Shown piece after piece: positions 10,550 through 19,259 of a DNA stretch of 60,411 nt. Made by a program: the position numbers and the translations under genes. The notes beneath the pieces were generated by a model, which did no database searches, had not been told where the DNA came from, and worked only from the letters and a program-made list of their open reading frames with translations. Source of the DNA: an uncultured Rhizobium sp. (lineage in GTDB: Bacteria > Pseudomonadota > Alphaproteobacteria > Rhizobiales > Rhizobiaceae); assembly GCA_945952045.1 (NCBI GenBank), contig CAMFHE010000031.1:1-60411 (forward strand), given 5' to 3'. Numbering within the stretch: position 1 is the stretch's first letter; the number at the start of each line of letters is the position of its first letter.

Positions 10550-10685
10550 AGTGCCTGATAAGCCATTGACGATAAAGAGAAATTCCAGCGAGCTCTGATG
10601 CTATCGGCGAGGTCGGGCAAGACGGCTTGGATGTTGGCGATGACCTTATATCCGCCCACGGCCATTTGTATGGCAGACTGTTGCC

Positions 10686-11603
10686 ATGGAATCACGCGCC
10701 GAACCTCCACACCCTGCCGTCCTCCCGCCCAAGCTGAAGCCGGGCGATCGGGTTCGTTTCGTCTCGCCGGCCAGCACGCCCGATCCGCTGGATGTCATGC
10801 GCCAGGTCGGCATTCTGCAAGAATGGGGCTTTGCGGTCGATTTCGGCGACCACGCCTATGACAAGCTCGGCTATCTCGCCGGCAGCGACGAGGACCGCCT
10901 CGCCGATCTCAACACCGCGTTTCGCGATCCCGACATCCGCGCCATTTTCGCCACGCGTGGCGGCAAGGGATCTTACCGCATTGCCGACCGAATCGATTTC
11001 GACGCCGTGCGGCGCGATCCGAAGCCTCTGGTCGGTTTCAGCGACATCACCATCCTGCATCTGACGCTCTGGCAGCATTGCCGACTGATCGGCATCGGCG
11101 GTGGACTGCTTGACGATGCCGCCGACCGCGACGCCCTTCGCGGGATGCTGACCGGTGTCGAGGATGTCGTCATCGATGCCGATCCGGAGGAGACGACGGC
11201 GGCGCTGACGACATCGGGCAGGGCCGAAGGCCGTCTGATCGGCGGTAATCTCGACATGCTGATCACGGCGGCCGGCTGGGCCTTGCCGTCGCTTCGCGGC
11301 GCGATCCTGTTCATCGAGGCGGTTAATATGCAGCGCGGTCAGCTGGATCGCGGGCTGACGATGTTGCGCAAGGCGGGGCATCTCGACGGGGTGGCCGGTA
11401 TCGCCATCGGGCAATTCGTCGGCTTCGATCTGTCGCTGCGCGTCAATGCCATCGATATCCTGCGCGATCACCTGGCCTCGCTTGATGCGCCGATCCTTGG
11501 CGGCCTGCCGGTCGGTCACGGCGCCCGGCACCGCGCCATCCTGCATGGCGCTGAGGCGACGCTCGATACGCAGACACGCCGGCTGACGATCCGCCAGGGC
11601 TGA
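10686..11603 (+). CDS. LD-carboxypeptidase (peptidase S66 family)
   Basis: A 305-residue S66 protease, the family of LdcA (which trims tetrapeptide to tripeptide in murein recycling) and MccF (microcin C immunity). The nucleophile Ser is in VGFSDITIL, the catalytic Glu in LFIEAVN, and the His in GLPVGHGARH; RGGKGSYR is also conserved. There is no signal peptide, as expected for a cytoplasmic recycling enzyme. The ribosome binding site is weak. LdcA-like and MccF-like roles cannot be separated by eye. Confidence 0.88.
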   Translation: MESRAEPPHPAVLPPKLKPGDRVRFVSPASTPDPLDVMRQVGILQEWGFAVDFGDHAYDKLGYLAGSDEDRLADLNTAFRDPDIRAIFATRGGKGSYRIADRIDFDAVRRDPKPLVGFSDITILHLTLWQHCRLIGIGGGLLDDAADRDALRGMLTGVEDVVIDADPEETTAALTTSGRAEGRLIGGNLDMLITAAGWALPSLRGAILFIEAVNMQRGQLDRGLTMLRKAGHLDGVAGIAIGQFVGFDLSLRVNAIDILRDHLASLDAPILGGLPVGHGARHRAILHGAEATLDTQTRRLTIRQG

Positions 11604-11632
11604 GGCCCTTCACAAATATTTCTGCTGCGCCC

Positions 11633-11659
11633 TGTCGGCACAGCCGCTACTTCTTCGTC
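11633..11659 (+). promoter_or_regulatory. ECF42-type promoter of the DGPF-sigma operon
   Basis: TGTCGG (11633-11638), 17-base spacer, CGTC (11656-11659). This matches the -35/-10 pattern reported for ECF42 sigma factors (TGTCGA-like and CGTC/CGAC). It lies 22 bases before the DGPF gene that is cotranscribed with the ECF42 sigma gene, implying autoregulation. The same element and spacing recurs at 13323-13349. Confidence 0.65.
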
Positions 11660-11681
11660 ATCGAGAAAGAGGAGTGGTTCG

Positions 11682-12056
11682 ATGCTGTATGCGATCCTGT
11701 GTTATGCCCATGAGGAAACCGTCTTTGCCTGGTCCAAGGAAGAAGAGGCTGCGGTGATGGAAAAGCTGCAAGCGGTGCAGGCGCCGCTGGTGGCGTCCGG
11801 CAAGCTTGGCCCGGTCGGGCGGTTGATGCCGACGACGGCGGCGACCACGGTGCGCAAGGGCAAGACCGAGCCGTTGGTCATCGACGGCCCCTTCGCCGAA
11901 ACCAAGGAAGCGCTTCTCGGCTTTTACGTGGTCGATTTCGAGACGCTCGACGAGGCGGTCGCCTTCTCCAAGGAGTTGTCTGCGGTCAATCCCGGCTCCA
12001 GTTCCTATGAAATCCGGCCCTTCTACGTGTTCAGACCGGGAGAAACCCAATCATGA
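11682..12056 (+). CDS. DGPF-domain (YCII-related) protein, ECF42 partner
   Basis: A 124-residue protein of the YCII-related DGPF family: it contains the name-giving motif in VIDGPFAETKEALLGFYVVD and starts MLYAILCYAHEE. DGPF proteins are encoded beside ECF42 sigma factors and belong to their regulon; their biochemical activity is unsettled. The stop overlaps the sigma gene start as ATGA (12053-12056). A GGAG precedes the start. It is preceded by an ECF42-like promoter. Confidence 0.9.
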   Translation: MLYAILCYAHEETVFAWSKEEEAAVMEKLQAVQAPLVASGKLGPVGRLMPTTAATTVRKGKTEPLVIDGPFAETKEALLGFYVVDFETLDEAVAFSKELSAVNPGSSSYEIRPFYVFRPGETQS

Positions 12057-13306
12057 GCGATACTGCGTGGATCGATGCGGCGCTGACTGCGGCGCGGCCC
12101 AAGGCTGTGGGGGCGCTCCTGCGCTATTTTCGCGATCTCGATATCGCGGAAGAAGCGTTTCAGGAAGCTTGCCTGCGCGCCTTGCGCACGTGGCCGGAAA
12201 AGGGCCCGCCGCGCGATCCCGCCGCCTGGCTGATCTTTGTCGGGCGCAACAGTGGCGTCGATCAGATCCGCAAGCGCGGCCGGCTGCAGGCGCTGCCCGA
12301 CGAGGAAACGATCTCCGACCGCGAGGATGCGGAAACCGATGTCGCCGAGCGGCTGGACGCCTCGAACTATCGCGACGATATCCTGCGGCTGCTGTTCATC
12401 TGCTGCCATCCCGACCTGCCGTCGACGCAGCAGATCGCGCTGGCGCTGCGCATTGTTTCCGGGCTGACTGTCGCGCAGATCGCCAAAGCTTTCCTGGTGT
12501 CGGAAGCGGCCATGGAGCAGCGCATCACCCGCGCCAAGGCGAAGGTCGCCCGCGCCGGCGTCGCTTTCGAAACGCCTGACGTGAACGCCCGCGCCGAGCG
12601 CCTCGCCACCGTCTCGACGATGATCTATCTCGTCTTCAACGAAGGCTACAGTCAGGCCGATCCGGCGCGCGAGGCAGCGGCTTTCGCCGATGAAGCGATC
12701 CGGCTGGCGCGGCTGCTGCTCGGCCTGTTTCCGGCCGAGCCGGAAATGATGGGACTGCTGGCGCTGATGTTGCTGCAGGCCTCGCGCCGGGCGGCAAGGC
12801 TGGATGCGGCCGGGCAGATCGTGCTTCTCGAAGAGCAGGACCGCTCGCTGTGGGACAGAAACCAGATCGACGAGGCGCTGGTGCTGATCGAAAAGGCGAT
12901 CCGCCATGGCCGCCCCCGTCCCTACCAGCTGCAGGCGGCGATTGCCGCCCTGCATGCGCGCGCCGTCACCGCCGCCGAGACCGACTGGCGGCAGATCGAG
13001 CTGATCTATCGCATGCTGGAACACCACCAGCCTTCGCCGGTGGTGACGCTGAACCGCGCCGTCGCCGTCTCCAAATCGCAAGGGCCCGAGGCGGCACTTG
13101 ATCTTGTCGAGACGCTGGCAGACGCGCTGGAGGGCTATTTCTATTTTCATGGCTTGCGCGGCAATTTGCTGATGCAGGTCGGGCAGGGTGCGGAGGCGCG
13201 CATCGCCTTCGACCGCGCCATCGCGCTTGCACGCTCGCCGGCCGAGGCTGCCCATATTCGCCGCCAGCTTGATTGCCTGAAGCAGGATGCGCAGTCTGCC
13301 ATCTAG
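12053..13306 (+). CDS. ECF42-group RNA polymerase sigma factor with long C-terminal extension
   Basis: A 417-residue sigma factor. Region 2 spans about residues 10-85 (DIAEEAFQEACLRALRTWP, PAAWLIFVGRNSGVDQIRKR) and region 4 about 115-175 (VSGLTVAQIAKAFLVSEAAM). The remaining roughly 230 residues form a helical TPR-like extension including YLVFNEGY and VVTLNRAVAVS, characteristic of ECF42 proteins, in which the C-terminal part takes the place of a separate anti-sigma factor. The linked DGPF gene supports the assignment. The downstream SRPBCC gene has its own matching promoter. Confidence 0.93.
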   Translation: MSDTAWIDAALTAARPKAVGALLRYFRDLDIAEEAFQEACLRALRTWPEKGPPRDPAAWLIFVGRNSGVDQIRKRGRLQALPDEETISDREDAETDVAERLDASNYRDDILRLLFICCHPDLPSTQQIALALRIVSGLTVAQIAKAFLVSEAAMEQRITRAKAKVARAGVAFETPDVNARAERLATVSTMIYLVFNEGYSQADPAREAAAFADEAIRLARLLLGLFPAEPEMMGLLALMLLQASRRAARLDAAGQIVLLEEQDRSLWDRNQIDEALVLIEKAIRHGRPRPYQLQAAIAALHARAVTAAETDWRQIELIYRMLEHHQPSPVVTLNRAVAVSKSQGPEAALDLVETLADALEGYFYFHGLRGNLLMQVGQGAEARIAFDRAIALARSPAEAAHIRRQLDCLKQDAQSAI

Positions 13307-13322
13307 ATTTTTTCCGCCGGCA

Positions 13323-13349
13323 TGTCGGATTGTGATCCGCCCGGCCGTC
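13323..13349 (+). promoter_or_regulatory. Second ECF42-type promoter, before the SRPBCC gene
   Basis: TGTCGG (13323-13328), 17-base spacer, CGTC (13346-13349): same hexamer, same tetramer and same spacing as the site at 11633-11659. It lies 40 bases before the SRPBCC gene, which is therefore a predicted member of the ECF42 regulon. Confidence 0.6.
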
Positions 13350-13389
13350 CTTGTCGCAACGACACATCATCCAAAGTGAGGAAAACGCC

Positions 13390-13860
13390 ATGACCGACCA
13401 GACCGCCGCTCACGAATTGTCGCTGACCCGCATCATCGACGCGCCGCGCGAAAAGCTGTTTCGCTGCTGGACCGAAGCCGAGTTGATGAAGGAATGGTTC
13501 TGCCCGAAGCCGTGGCGCGTCAGCCATGCCGAGATCGACCTGCGGGCGGGCGGCGCCAATCTGATCGTCATGAACGGTCCGAATGGCGAGGAATTTCCCA
13601 ATCGCGGCGTCTATCTCGAAGTCGTCCAGGACGAAAAGCTGGTCTTCACCGATGCCTATGTTTCGGCCTGGGTGCCTTCGGCCAAACCCTTCATGACCGT
13701 GACGATCACCTTCGAGGATCTGGGTGGCGGCCGCACCCGCTACACCGCCATCTGCCGCCACTGGACGGAGGAAGACAAGAAGACGCATGAGGCGATGGGT
13801 TTTCACGAGGGCTGGGGCATTTGCGCCGACCAGCTGGCCGAACTCGCCAAGCGTATCTGA
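13390..13860 (+). CDS. SRPBCC / AHSA1-like protein
   Basis: A 156-residue START-like (SRPBCC) domain protein of the Aha1/CalC branch, which forms a deep ligand-binding cavity. Typical segments are LSLTRIIDAPREKLFRCWTE, LMKEWFCPKPW and the C-terminal HEGWGICADQLAEL. The ligand is unknown. It begins at 13390 after GTGAGGAAAACGCC. Its position after the ECF42 gene and its own ECF42-like promoter suggest that it is a target of that sigma factor, as SRPBCC genes are in other ECF42 loci. Confidence 0.87.
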   Translation: MTDQTAAHELSLTRIIDAPREKLFRCWTEAELMKEWFCPKPWRVSHAEIDLRAGGANLIVMNGPNGEEFPNRGVYLEVVQDEKLVFTDAYVSAWVPSAKPFMTVTITFEDLGGGRTRYTAICRHWTEEDKKTHEAMGFHEGWGICADQLAELAKRI

Positions 13861-14017
13861 CGAATTCCATCCAGTTTTTCGAAGCCACCCATCCAGACTT
13901 TATATTTGCCGAAATCCGGCCGCATCCCTATCTGAAGACCTTACGCATTGACGTATTTTCAGACGCAAAGCCTGTTTATGCTCGTGTCGGAAATGCTCTT
14001 GGTCACACGAGGTTTGG

Positions 14018-15085
14018 ATGCCCATGGAACTCGGTCTGTATACTTTCGCGGATGTCGATCCGTCGCCTTCGGTCGCCAAGGGTCCGGAAGCGGCGCGGCG
14101 GCTGAAAAATCTTCTCGAGGAGATCGAGCTGGCCGATCAGGTGGGGCTCGATGTCTTCGGCCTCGGCGAGCATCATCGGCCCGATTACGCCGCCTCCAGC
14201 CCGGCGACGATTTTGGCCGCCGCTGCGGTCAAGACGAAGAATATTCGCCTGACCAGCGCCGTCACCGTCCTGTCCTCCGACGATCCGGTGCGGGTGTTCC
14301 AGCAGTTTTCGACGCTCGATCTTCTCTCGGACGGTCGGGCGGAGATCATGGCCGGACGCGGCTCCTTCATCGAGTCCTTCCCGCTGTTCGGTTACAATCT
14401 CGAAGATTACGACCAGCTGTTTTCCGAAAAGCTCGACCTGTTGCTCGCGCTACGCGATGAGGAAGTCGTGACCTGGGAAGGGCAGATGCGCGCCGCCATC
14501 CATGGCCGCGGTGTCTATCCGCGCCCACTTCAGGAAAAGCTGCCGATCTGGGTCGCCGTCGGCGGCACCCCGCAATCGGTGGCGCGGGCAGGGGCTTACG
14601 GTCTGCCGGTGGCGATCGCCATCATCGGCGGCGAGCCGCGCCGGTTCGCGCCGTTGCTCGACCTCTACCGGGAGGCCGCGCGTCGCGCAGGGCAGGATCA
14701 GGCCGTGCTCAAGACCAGCATCAATGTCCACGGCTTCATCGCCGATACGACCGAGGCTGCCGCCGACCAGTTCTACGGGCCGCAGGCCGAGGTGATGAAC
14801 CGCATCGGCCGCGAGCGCGGCTGGGGGCCGACGAGCCGCATGCATTTCGATATGGCGCGCGGGCCGAACGGGGCGCTTTTTCTTGGCGACCCTGAAACCG
14901 TGGCAGAGAAGATCGTCGCCCATCATCGCATTTTCCGCAACGACCGCTTTCTCTTGCAGATGGCCATCGGCCTGATGCCGCATGACCAGATCATGCGCGG
15001 CATCGAGCTTTACGGCACCAAAGTCGCGCCGCTGGTCAGAAAGGCATTGACGGACGCGCCGCAACCCGCAAAAGCCGAAGCATGA
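14018..15085 (+). CDS. LLM-class flavin-dependent monooxygenase
   Basis: A 355-residue luciferase-like TIM-barrel enzyme that probably uses FMNH2 supplied by a reductase. Family features are GLYTFADV at the start, [38 protein letters not shown], and [15 protein letters not shown]. It resembles the subfamily defined by an Agrobacterium structural-genomics protein; the substrate is unknown. CGAGG precedes the start at 14018; ATG 14024 is the alternative. Its stop overlaps the map start as ATGA (15082-15085), so the two are cotranscribed. Confidence 0.9.
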   Translation: MPMELGLYTFADVDPSPSVAKGPEAARRLKNLLEEIELADQVGLDVFGLGEHHRPDYAASSPATILAAAAVKTKNIRLTSAVTVLSSDDPVRVFQQFSTLDLLSDGRAEIMAGRGSFIESFPLFGYNLEDYDQLFSEKLDLLLALRDEEVVTWEGQMRAAIHGRGVYPRPLQEKLPIWVAVGGTPQSVARAGAYGLPVAIAIIGGEPRRFAPLLDLYREAARRAGQDQAVLKTSINVHGFIADTTEAAADQFYGPQAEVMNRIGRERGWGPTSRMHFDMARGPNGALFLGDPETVAEKIVAHHRIFRNDRFLLQMAIGLMPHDQIMRGIELYGTKVAPLVRKALTDAPQPAKAEA

Positions 15086-15831
15086 TTATTACGAGCGAAG
15101 ACGAACTCACCAGGCTGAAGGATATCGGCCGCATTTGCGCGGCCGCCGTCCAGACCATGGCCGCCGCTCTCGAGCCGGGCATCACCACCAAGGAGCTTGA
15201 CGATGTCGGCCGCCGTTTTCTGGAGGACAATGGCGCGCAATCGGCGCCGGAGTTCTGCTACCAGTTTCCAGGCGCGACCTGCATCAGCGTCAACGAGGAA
15301 GTCGCCCACGGCATTCCCGGCGCGCGGATCATCCAGGCGGGCGATCTCGTCAATATCGACGTCTCGGCGGTCAAGGACGGCTTCTTTTCCGATACGGGCT
15401 CGTCCTTCGCCGTGCCGCCCGTCAAGACCAAGGTCGAGCGGCTGGTGCGCGACGGCAAGCGGGCGCTGTGGCTCGGCGTCAATCAGGTCAAGGCCGGAGA
15501 GCCGCTGGCCAGGATCGGCAAGGCCATCGGCGCCTTTGCCGCCAAGAACCGCTATACGCTGATCGGAAACCTCGCCAGCCACGGCATCGGCCGTTCGCTG
15601 CACGAGGAGCCGGAGGAGCTTTCCACCTGGCCGGATCCGGACGAGACGCGGATCATGACCGACGGGCTGGTGTTCACCATCGAGCCCTTCCTGTCGCTCG
15701 GCGGCCAATGGGCGGAAGATGGGGACGACCCCTGGACGCTGTTCAGCGAGCCGCGCGCGCCCACCGTCCAGTTCGAGCATACGCTGGTCGCCACCCGCAA
15801 CGGGCCGCTGGTGCTGACGCTCGCCGATTGA
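15082..15831 (+). CDS. map: Methionine aminopeptidase, type I
   Basis: A 249-residue dinuclear-metal peptidase that removes the initiator methionine from nascent proteins. All metal and catalytic residues are visible: His in EVAHGIPG, Asp in VNIDVSAV and SDTGSSF, His in [13 protein letters not shown], Glu in FTIEPFL, Glu in [10 protein letters not shown]. There is no N-terminal extension. It is translationally coupled to the LLM monooxygenase, an unusual partner. Rhizobia often carry two map genes; whether this is the housekeeping copy cannot be told from the window. Confidence 0.94.
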   Translation: MIITSEDELTRLKDIGRICAAAVQTMAAALEPGITTKELDDVGRRFLEDNGAQSAPEFCYQFPGATCISVNEEVAHGIPGARIIQAGDLVNIDVSAVKDGFFSDTGSSFAVPPVKTKVERLVRDGKRALWLGVNQVKAGEPLARIGKAIGAFAAKNRYTLIGNLASHGIGRSLHEEPEELSTWPDPDETRIMTDGLVFTIEPFLSLGGQWAEDGDDPWTLFSEPRAPTVQFEHTLVATRNGPLVLTLAD

Positions 15832-16057
15832 TCGGCCGCAGCCTTTTCCTTCGAAGCTGGCGCGAGGCCTGCAACGGTTGATTACATCTGGGTAACAATC
15901 CGGTCAGGCCATTGCCGGCTTCTCAGAAGTGCCGTAGTTTCCGGCCAAATCCCGTGGTTCGCAACCACGATGGCGCGATCCCGGCAAATCGGGAAAAGAT
16001 CGCGCTTTCGCAGTTGCGGCCGAACAACGCGATAAAGCCAGGAAAGTCACGTCCCCC

Positions 16058-17332
16058 GTGTTTCATTCATTCTTTCCCCAGCCCCGGCTGTTCTTTACCT
16101 CTCTCGTCGTCTGGACCCTGATCTGCATCGCCATCTGGTATACGGTGGGCGTGCATGCGGGGACGGCGCTCGGTTTCGCTCCCTTGCCGGAAGGCCAGGA
16201 GCCGCCGATCGACCTGCGCTTCTTCCTGACGCCGGACAATCTCTGGTTCTATATCTACTTCGTCGCCTGCACCGTGATCTTCGGGCTGTTCTGGCAGATC
16301 AAGGCGAAGGATCATCCGTGGAAGAACTGGTCGATCTGGGGATCGGCGCTGATCATCTTCTCCACCTATTTCGGCGTCCAGGTCTATGTTGCGATCAACA
16401 ACTGGCGCCGCCCGTTCGGTGACCTGCTGCAGAATGCTTTGAGCGGCAAAGGCGGCATCGTCCCCTGGGATTTCTACAACCTGCTGTTTATCTTCTGGCA
16501 GATCGCGTTTCTGAGCATCTTCGTCTCCATCGCCACGGATTTCTTCGTCAGCCATTATGTCTTCCGTTGGCGCACGGCGATGAACGATTTCTACATGTCG
16601 CGATGGGAGAAGGTGCGCCATATCGAGGGCGCCTCGCAGCGCGTGCAGGAAGACACGATGCGCTTCGCCAACATCCTCGAAGGTCTGGGTGTCAGCCTGA
16701 TCAATTCGGTGATGACGCTGATCGCCTTCCTGCCGATCCTCCTGTCGCTGTCGAGCTACGTCACCGAAATTCCGATTATCGGCGCCATTCCGCATTCCCT
16801 TTTCTGGCTGGCGCTGTTCTGGTCGATCTTTGGAACGGCACTGCTCGCCTTCGTCGGCCTCAAGCTGCCGGGGCTGCAATTCCGCAACCAGCGCGTCGAG
16901 GCGGCCTACCGCAAGGAACTCGTCTATGGCGAAGACCATGCCGAACGCGCCGACCCGATCACGGTCAAGGAACTCTTCGCCAATGTGCGGCGCAACTATT
17001 TCCGCATGTATTTCCACTATACCTATTTCAACCTTGCCCGTTATTTCTATCTCCAGGCCGATGCACAGTTCGTGACGTTCATGCTGATTCCGACCATCGT
17101 TGCCGGCAAGATCACGTTCGGCATCTATCAGCAGATCGCCACTGCCTTCGGTCAGGTCAGCAACTCCTTCCAGTATCTCGTCAACAGCTGGACGACGGTG
17201 ATCGAGCTTCTGTCGATCCACAAGCGCCTCAAAGCCTTCGAGGCGGCCATCGAAGGGCTGGATCTGCCCTCCGCCGACCAGCGGTATCTGGAAACGCAGG
17301 AAGGGGTTCGCGTCCCCGTCGAGGAAGACTGA
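16058..17332 (+). CDS. bacA: BacA/SbmA peptide transporter
   Basis: A 424-residue inner-membrane protein of the SbmA/BacA family with about seven or eight membrane segments (from LVVWTLICIAIWYTVGV). These proton-driven importers take up proline-rich and other antimicrobial peptides and are needed in rhizobia for bacteroid survival, being linked to NCR peptides and to very-long-chain fatty acid lipid A. Signature stretches include YFGVQVYVAINNWR, WRTAMNDFYMSRW and ASQRVQEDTMRFA. The start codon is GTG at 16058; the N terminus MFHSFFPQPRLFF matches rhizobial BacA. A perfect terminator follows immediately, so the gene is probably a single unit. Confidence 0.95.
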   Translation: MFHSFFPQPRLFFTSLVVWTLICIAIWYTVGVHAGTALGFAPLPEGQEPPIDLRFFLTPDNLWFYIYFVACTVIFGLFWQIKAKDHPWKNWSIWGSALIIFSTYFGVQVYVAINNWRRPFGDLLQNALSGKGGIVPWDFYNLLFIFWQIAFLSIFVSIATDFFVSHYVFRWRTAMNDFYMSRWEKVRHIEGASQRVQEDTMRFANILEGLGVSLINSVMTLIAFLPILLSLSSYVTEIPIIGAIPHSLFWLALFWSIFGTALLAFVGLKLPGLQFRNQRVEAAYRKELVYGEDHAERADPITVKELFANVRRNYFRMYFHYTYFNLARYFYLQADAQFVTFMLIPTIVAGKITFGIYQQIATAFGQVSNSFQYLVNSWTTVIELLSIHKRLKAFEAAIEGLDLPSADQRYLETQEGVRVPVEED

Positions 17333-17340
17333 AATCGACA

Positions 17341-17368
17341 AAGCCCCGTGCAAAACACGGGGCTTTTT
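17341..17368 (+). terminator. Rho-independent terminator of bacA
   Basis: Perfect 10-base stem AAGCCCCGTG/CACGGGGCTT (17341-17350 and 17356-17365), loop CAAAA, then a T run; 8 bases after the bacA stop. Confidence 0.92.
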
Positions 17369-17512
17369 ACATCCGGCTGCTTTTCGCGGGCGCGGTTCGC
17401 GTCTATGGTCGGTTTCGCGGGCACCGTCCTGCCGTTTCCAACATCGGAATGCGTCCCTTTCTCCGGCACCGCCCGGCGATGGGTCACGCCTTCCCAAGAC
17501 GGAGGTTCCGCG

Positions 17513-17890
17513 ATGAACGATATCGCCGATCTCGGTGTTCGTTTCGGACGCATTGCCGCCATGCTGCCGGTCAAGGACATGGCCAAAGCCTGCGATTTCT
17601 ACGTCGGCGTTCTCGGATTTCGAAAGGTTTTCGAGAATGGAAGCCCGGTCGGCTTCATGATCCTCAAGCGAGAGGATGGCGAACTTCATCTGACCTTGCA
17701 GCCGCAGCACAAGGCGGCGAATTTCAACATCGCCCATATCATGGTCAACGACGTCGATGCCATGCACGAAGCGTGCAAGCGTTACGGTTTGCGGATCATC
17801 AAGAGCCTGCAGGACAAGGATTACGGCCTGCGCGCCTTCGTCTTTGCCGACCCGGATGGCAATCGCATCGACGTCGGCCAGCCGATCTGA
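17513..17890 (+). CDS. VOC-superfamily protein (glyoxalase/bleomycin-resistance fold)
   Basis: A 125-residue vicinal-oxygen-chelate domain: two beta-alpha-beta-beta-beta units starting at AAMLPVKDMAKACDFYVGVLGF and FNIAHIMVNDVDAMHEACK, ending FVFADPDGNRIDVGQPI. This arrangement suits metal-dependent or sequestering proteins related to bleomycin resistance; the substrate is unknown. GGAGG lies 9 bases before the ATG at 17513. It is flanked by terminators on both sides, so it is a monocistronic unit. Confidence 0.88.
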   Translation: MNDIADLGVRFGRIAAMLPVKDMAKACDFYVGVLGFRKVFENGSPVGFMILKREDGELHLTLQPQHKAANFNIAHIMVNDVDAMHEACKRYGLRIIKSLQDKDYGLRAFVFADPDGNRIDVGQPI

Positions 17891-17909
17891 AAGCATGCTC
17901 CCAAAGGAA

Positions 17910-17938
17910 AGGCCCGGCTATCGGCCGGGCCTGTTTTC
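17910..17938 (+). terminator. Rho-independent terminator of the VOC gene
   Basis: Nine-base perfect stem AGGCCCGGC/GCCGGGCCT (17910-17918 and 17924-17932) with loop TATCG, then GTTTTC. It also lies at the 3' end of the convergent micro-protein gene. Confidence 0.85.
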
Positions 17939-18017
17939 AGTGCAGGAAGAACATCCAGATCAGGATGACGACAATGAGCGGCACGCCCATCATCCACAGA
18001 ACCAAACCGCGAAGCAT
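17937..18017 (-). CDS. 26-residue single-pass membrane peptide
   Basis: A tiny frame, MLRGLVLWMMGVPLIVVI then LIWMFFLH, that is almost entirely one hydrophobic membrane segment with a positive N terminus. GGAGA lies 6 bases upstream of the ATG at 18017, a well-placed ribosome binding site. It ends exactly at the terminator of the convergent VOC gene. Similar 25-30 residue peptides (MLRGLLLW...P...) are, as far as I recall, common in alphaproteobacterial genomes but unnamed. It may be cotranscribed with the polysaccharide deacetylase gene upstream (68-base gap). Function unknown. Confidence 0.6.
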   Translation of the reverse strand: MLRGLVLWMMGVPLIVVILIWMFFLH

Positions 18018-18085
18018 GTCTTTTCTCCAATCACTGTTTCCTCGGTAAAGGAACGCAGCCGACCGGAAAGGGTTCCGGATCGGCG

Positions 18086-19075
18086 TCAGAAGGACGATGT
18101 CCTGACGGCCCCTTCGCCCTCGTTTGAACGCAGCATCTCGATGGCCTTCGAATAGGTGACACACGCGACATCCGGCTTGCCGCAGACCTCCGTAACGAAA
18201 CGGTCGAGGGCGCGCCAATAGGCGCCACCGTTCATTTCGACGAAATGGAAGCCGAGCTGCAGGGGAATGCGCTCGCCGGCATATTGCCTGTCGAAGGCCG
18301 CCTTGTAGGCGGCGAGCGCCCGTTCCTCGAATTCGGAGGAGCGCGCCTTGTTTTCGATGCCCAGCGAATGGCGCACGAAGAGATTGTAATCCATGGCGAT
18401 GACGGGCTTGGCCGACGGTCCTTCCGGCACCAGCGGCAGGCCGAAGCGGATCATGCCATCCTGTTTGCGCGGCAGCATCGGTCCCTTGGTGACGAGGCTG
18501 GCGTCATAGGTCAGCCCATCCTCGCGCTCGGCGTCGGTCAGGGCCTTGCCGGTGGCGAGATAGGGCGCGCGAAAACCCTGAATGCCGCCTTTCACGAAAT
18601 CCTGCCATGCGGCGGGTTCTTTGTCAGCCAGACCGGCGCCCTTCCAGGCGCCTGCCAATGTGGTGCGGAAGCTGCGGAATTCCTGGGACCAGTCCGCCTT
18701 GGTCCAGTTCTTGCCGTCAAAATGGCCGCAGCCATGGCTGCCGATTTCGTGGCCTTCGAGATGGGCGGCCCAGATATTGTCGAGGCGGGTGCGGATTTCG
18801 CCTTCGCTTTGGGCAAAGCCGACATTGGAACGGCCCTTCTTCTGGCCCGGCGCCTGATAGGCCTTGCGGGCATCGGCATTCATCAGGAAGGTGCAGGAGA
18901 GGAAATAGGTGAAATGCGCACCGGTGCGTTTTGCGAGCGCCCGGCTCTTGTCCCACAAGGCATTGTCATGCGCGCCATCGAAGGAAACGATGACCATCTG
19001 CGGCCTTTCGGCGGCGACGGCAAAGGCGGGGAGAAGCACAGACAGAACGGGCAACAGGCTTAGAAAACGACGCAT
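18086..19075 (-). CDS. Exported polysaccharide deacetylase-family protein
   Basis: A 329-residue carbohydrate esterase 4-like protein with a signal peptide (MRRFLSLLPVLSVLLPAFAVAAE). The NodB-type metal motif 1 appears as IVSFDGAHDN, with the canonical DD altered to DG-AHD, and motif 2 as GHEIGSHGCGHFDG with the expected H-x-x-x-H. The substrate could be peptidoglycan, chitin-like glycan or exopolysaccharide; nothing selects among them. It stands alone on the minus strand, followed by the membrane micro-protein gene. Confidence 0.83.
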   Translation of the reverse strand: MRRFLSLLPVLSVLLPAFAVAAERPQMVIVSFDGAHDNALWDKSRALAKRTGAHFTYFLSCTFLMNADARKAYQAPGQKKGRSNVGFAQSEGEIRTRLDNIWAAHLEGHEIGSHGCGHFDGKNWTKADWSQEFRSFRTTLAGAWKGAGLADKEPAAWQDFVKGGIQGFRAPYLATGKALTDAEREDGLTYDASLVTKGPMLPRKQDGMIRFGLPLVPEGPSAKPVIAMDYNLFVRHSLGIENKARSSEFEERALAAYKAAFDRQYAGERIPLQLGFHFVEMNGGAYWRALDRFVTEVCGKPDVACVTYSKAIEMLRSNEGEGAVRTSSF

Positions 19076-19259
19076 TCCAACTCAACTCAGGCAGTTTTTG
19101 TTTTCATTCACGCGCGCAACGCCGGTTGGGCCTTGCGCGGGGAACATGTTTTGATGCGGCTTTCTGCCTCGGGAATGCGGCGAAGCTTTGATAAGGCTTT
19201 CAATTCAACGGCCTTATCGGTAATCCAGTGGCATTGTTTATTTTTCAGGGAATTGCTCC

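Noticed and set aside
13985..14011. Third possible ECF42 promoter (TGTCGG-N17-CGAG) before the LLM gene
   Set aside because: The -10 element departs from CGTC/CGAC and would put the start of transcription on the start codon; too weak to list.
16067..17896. Long minus-strand frame opposite bacA and the VOC gene
   Set aside because: It runs through two genes and two terminators on the other strand and shows no protein family features.
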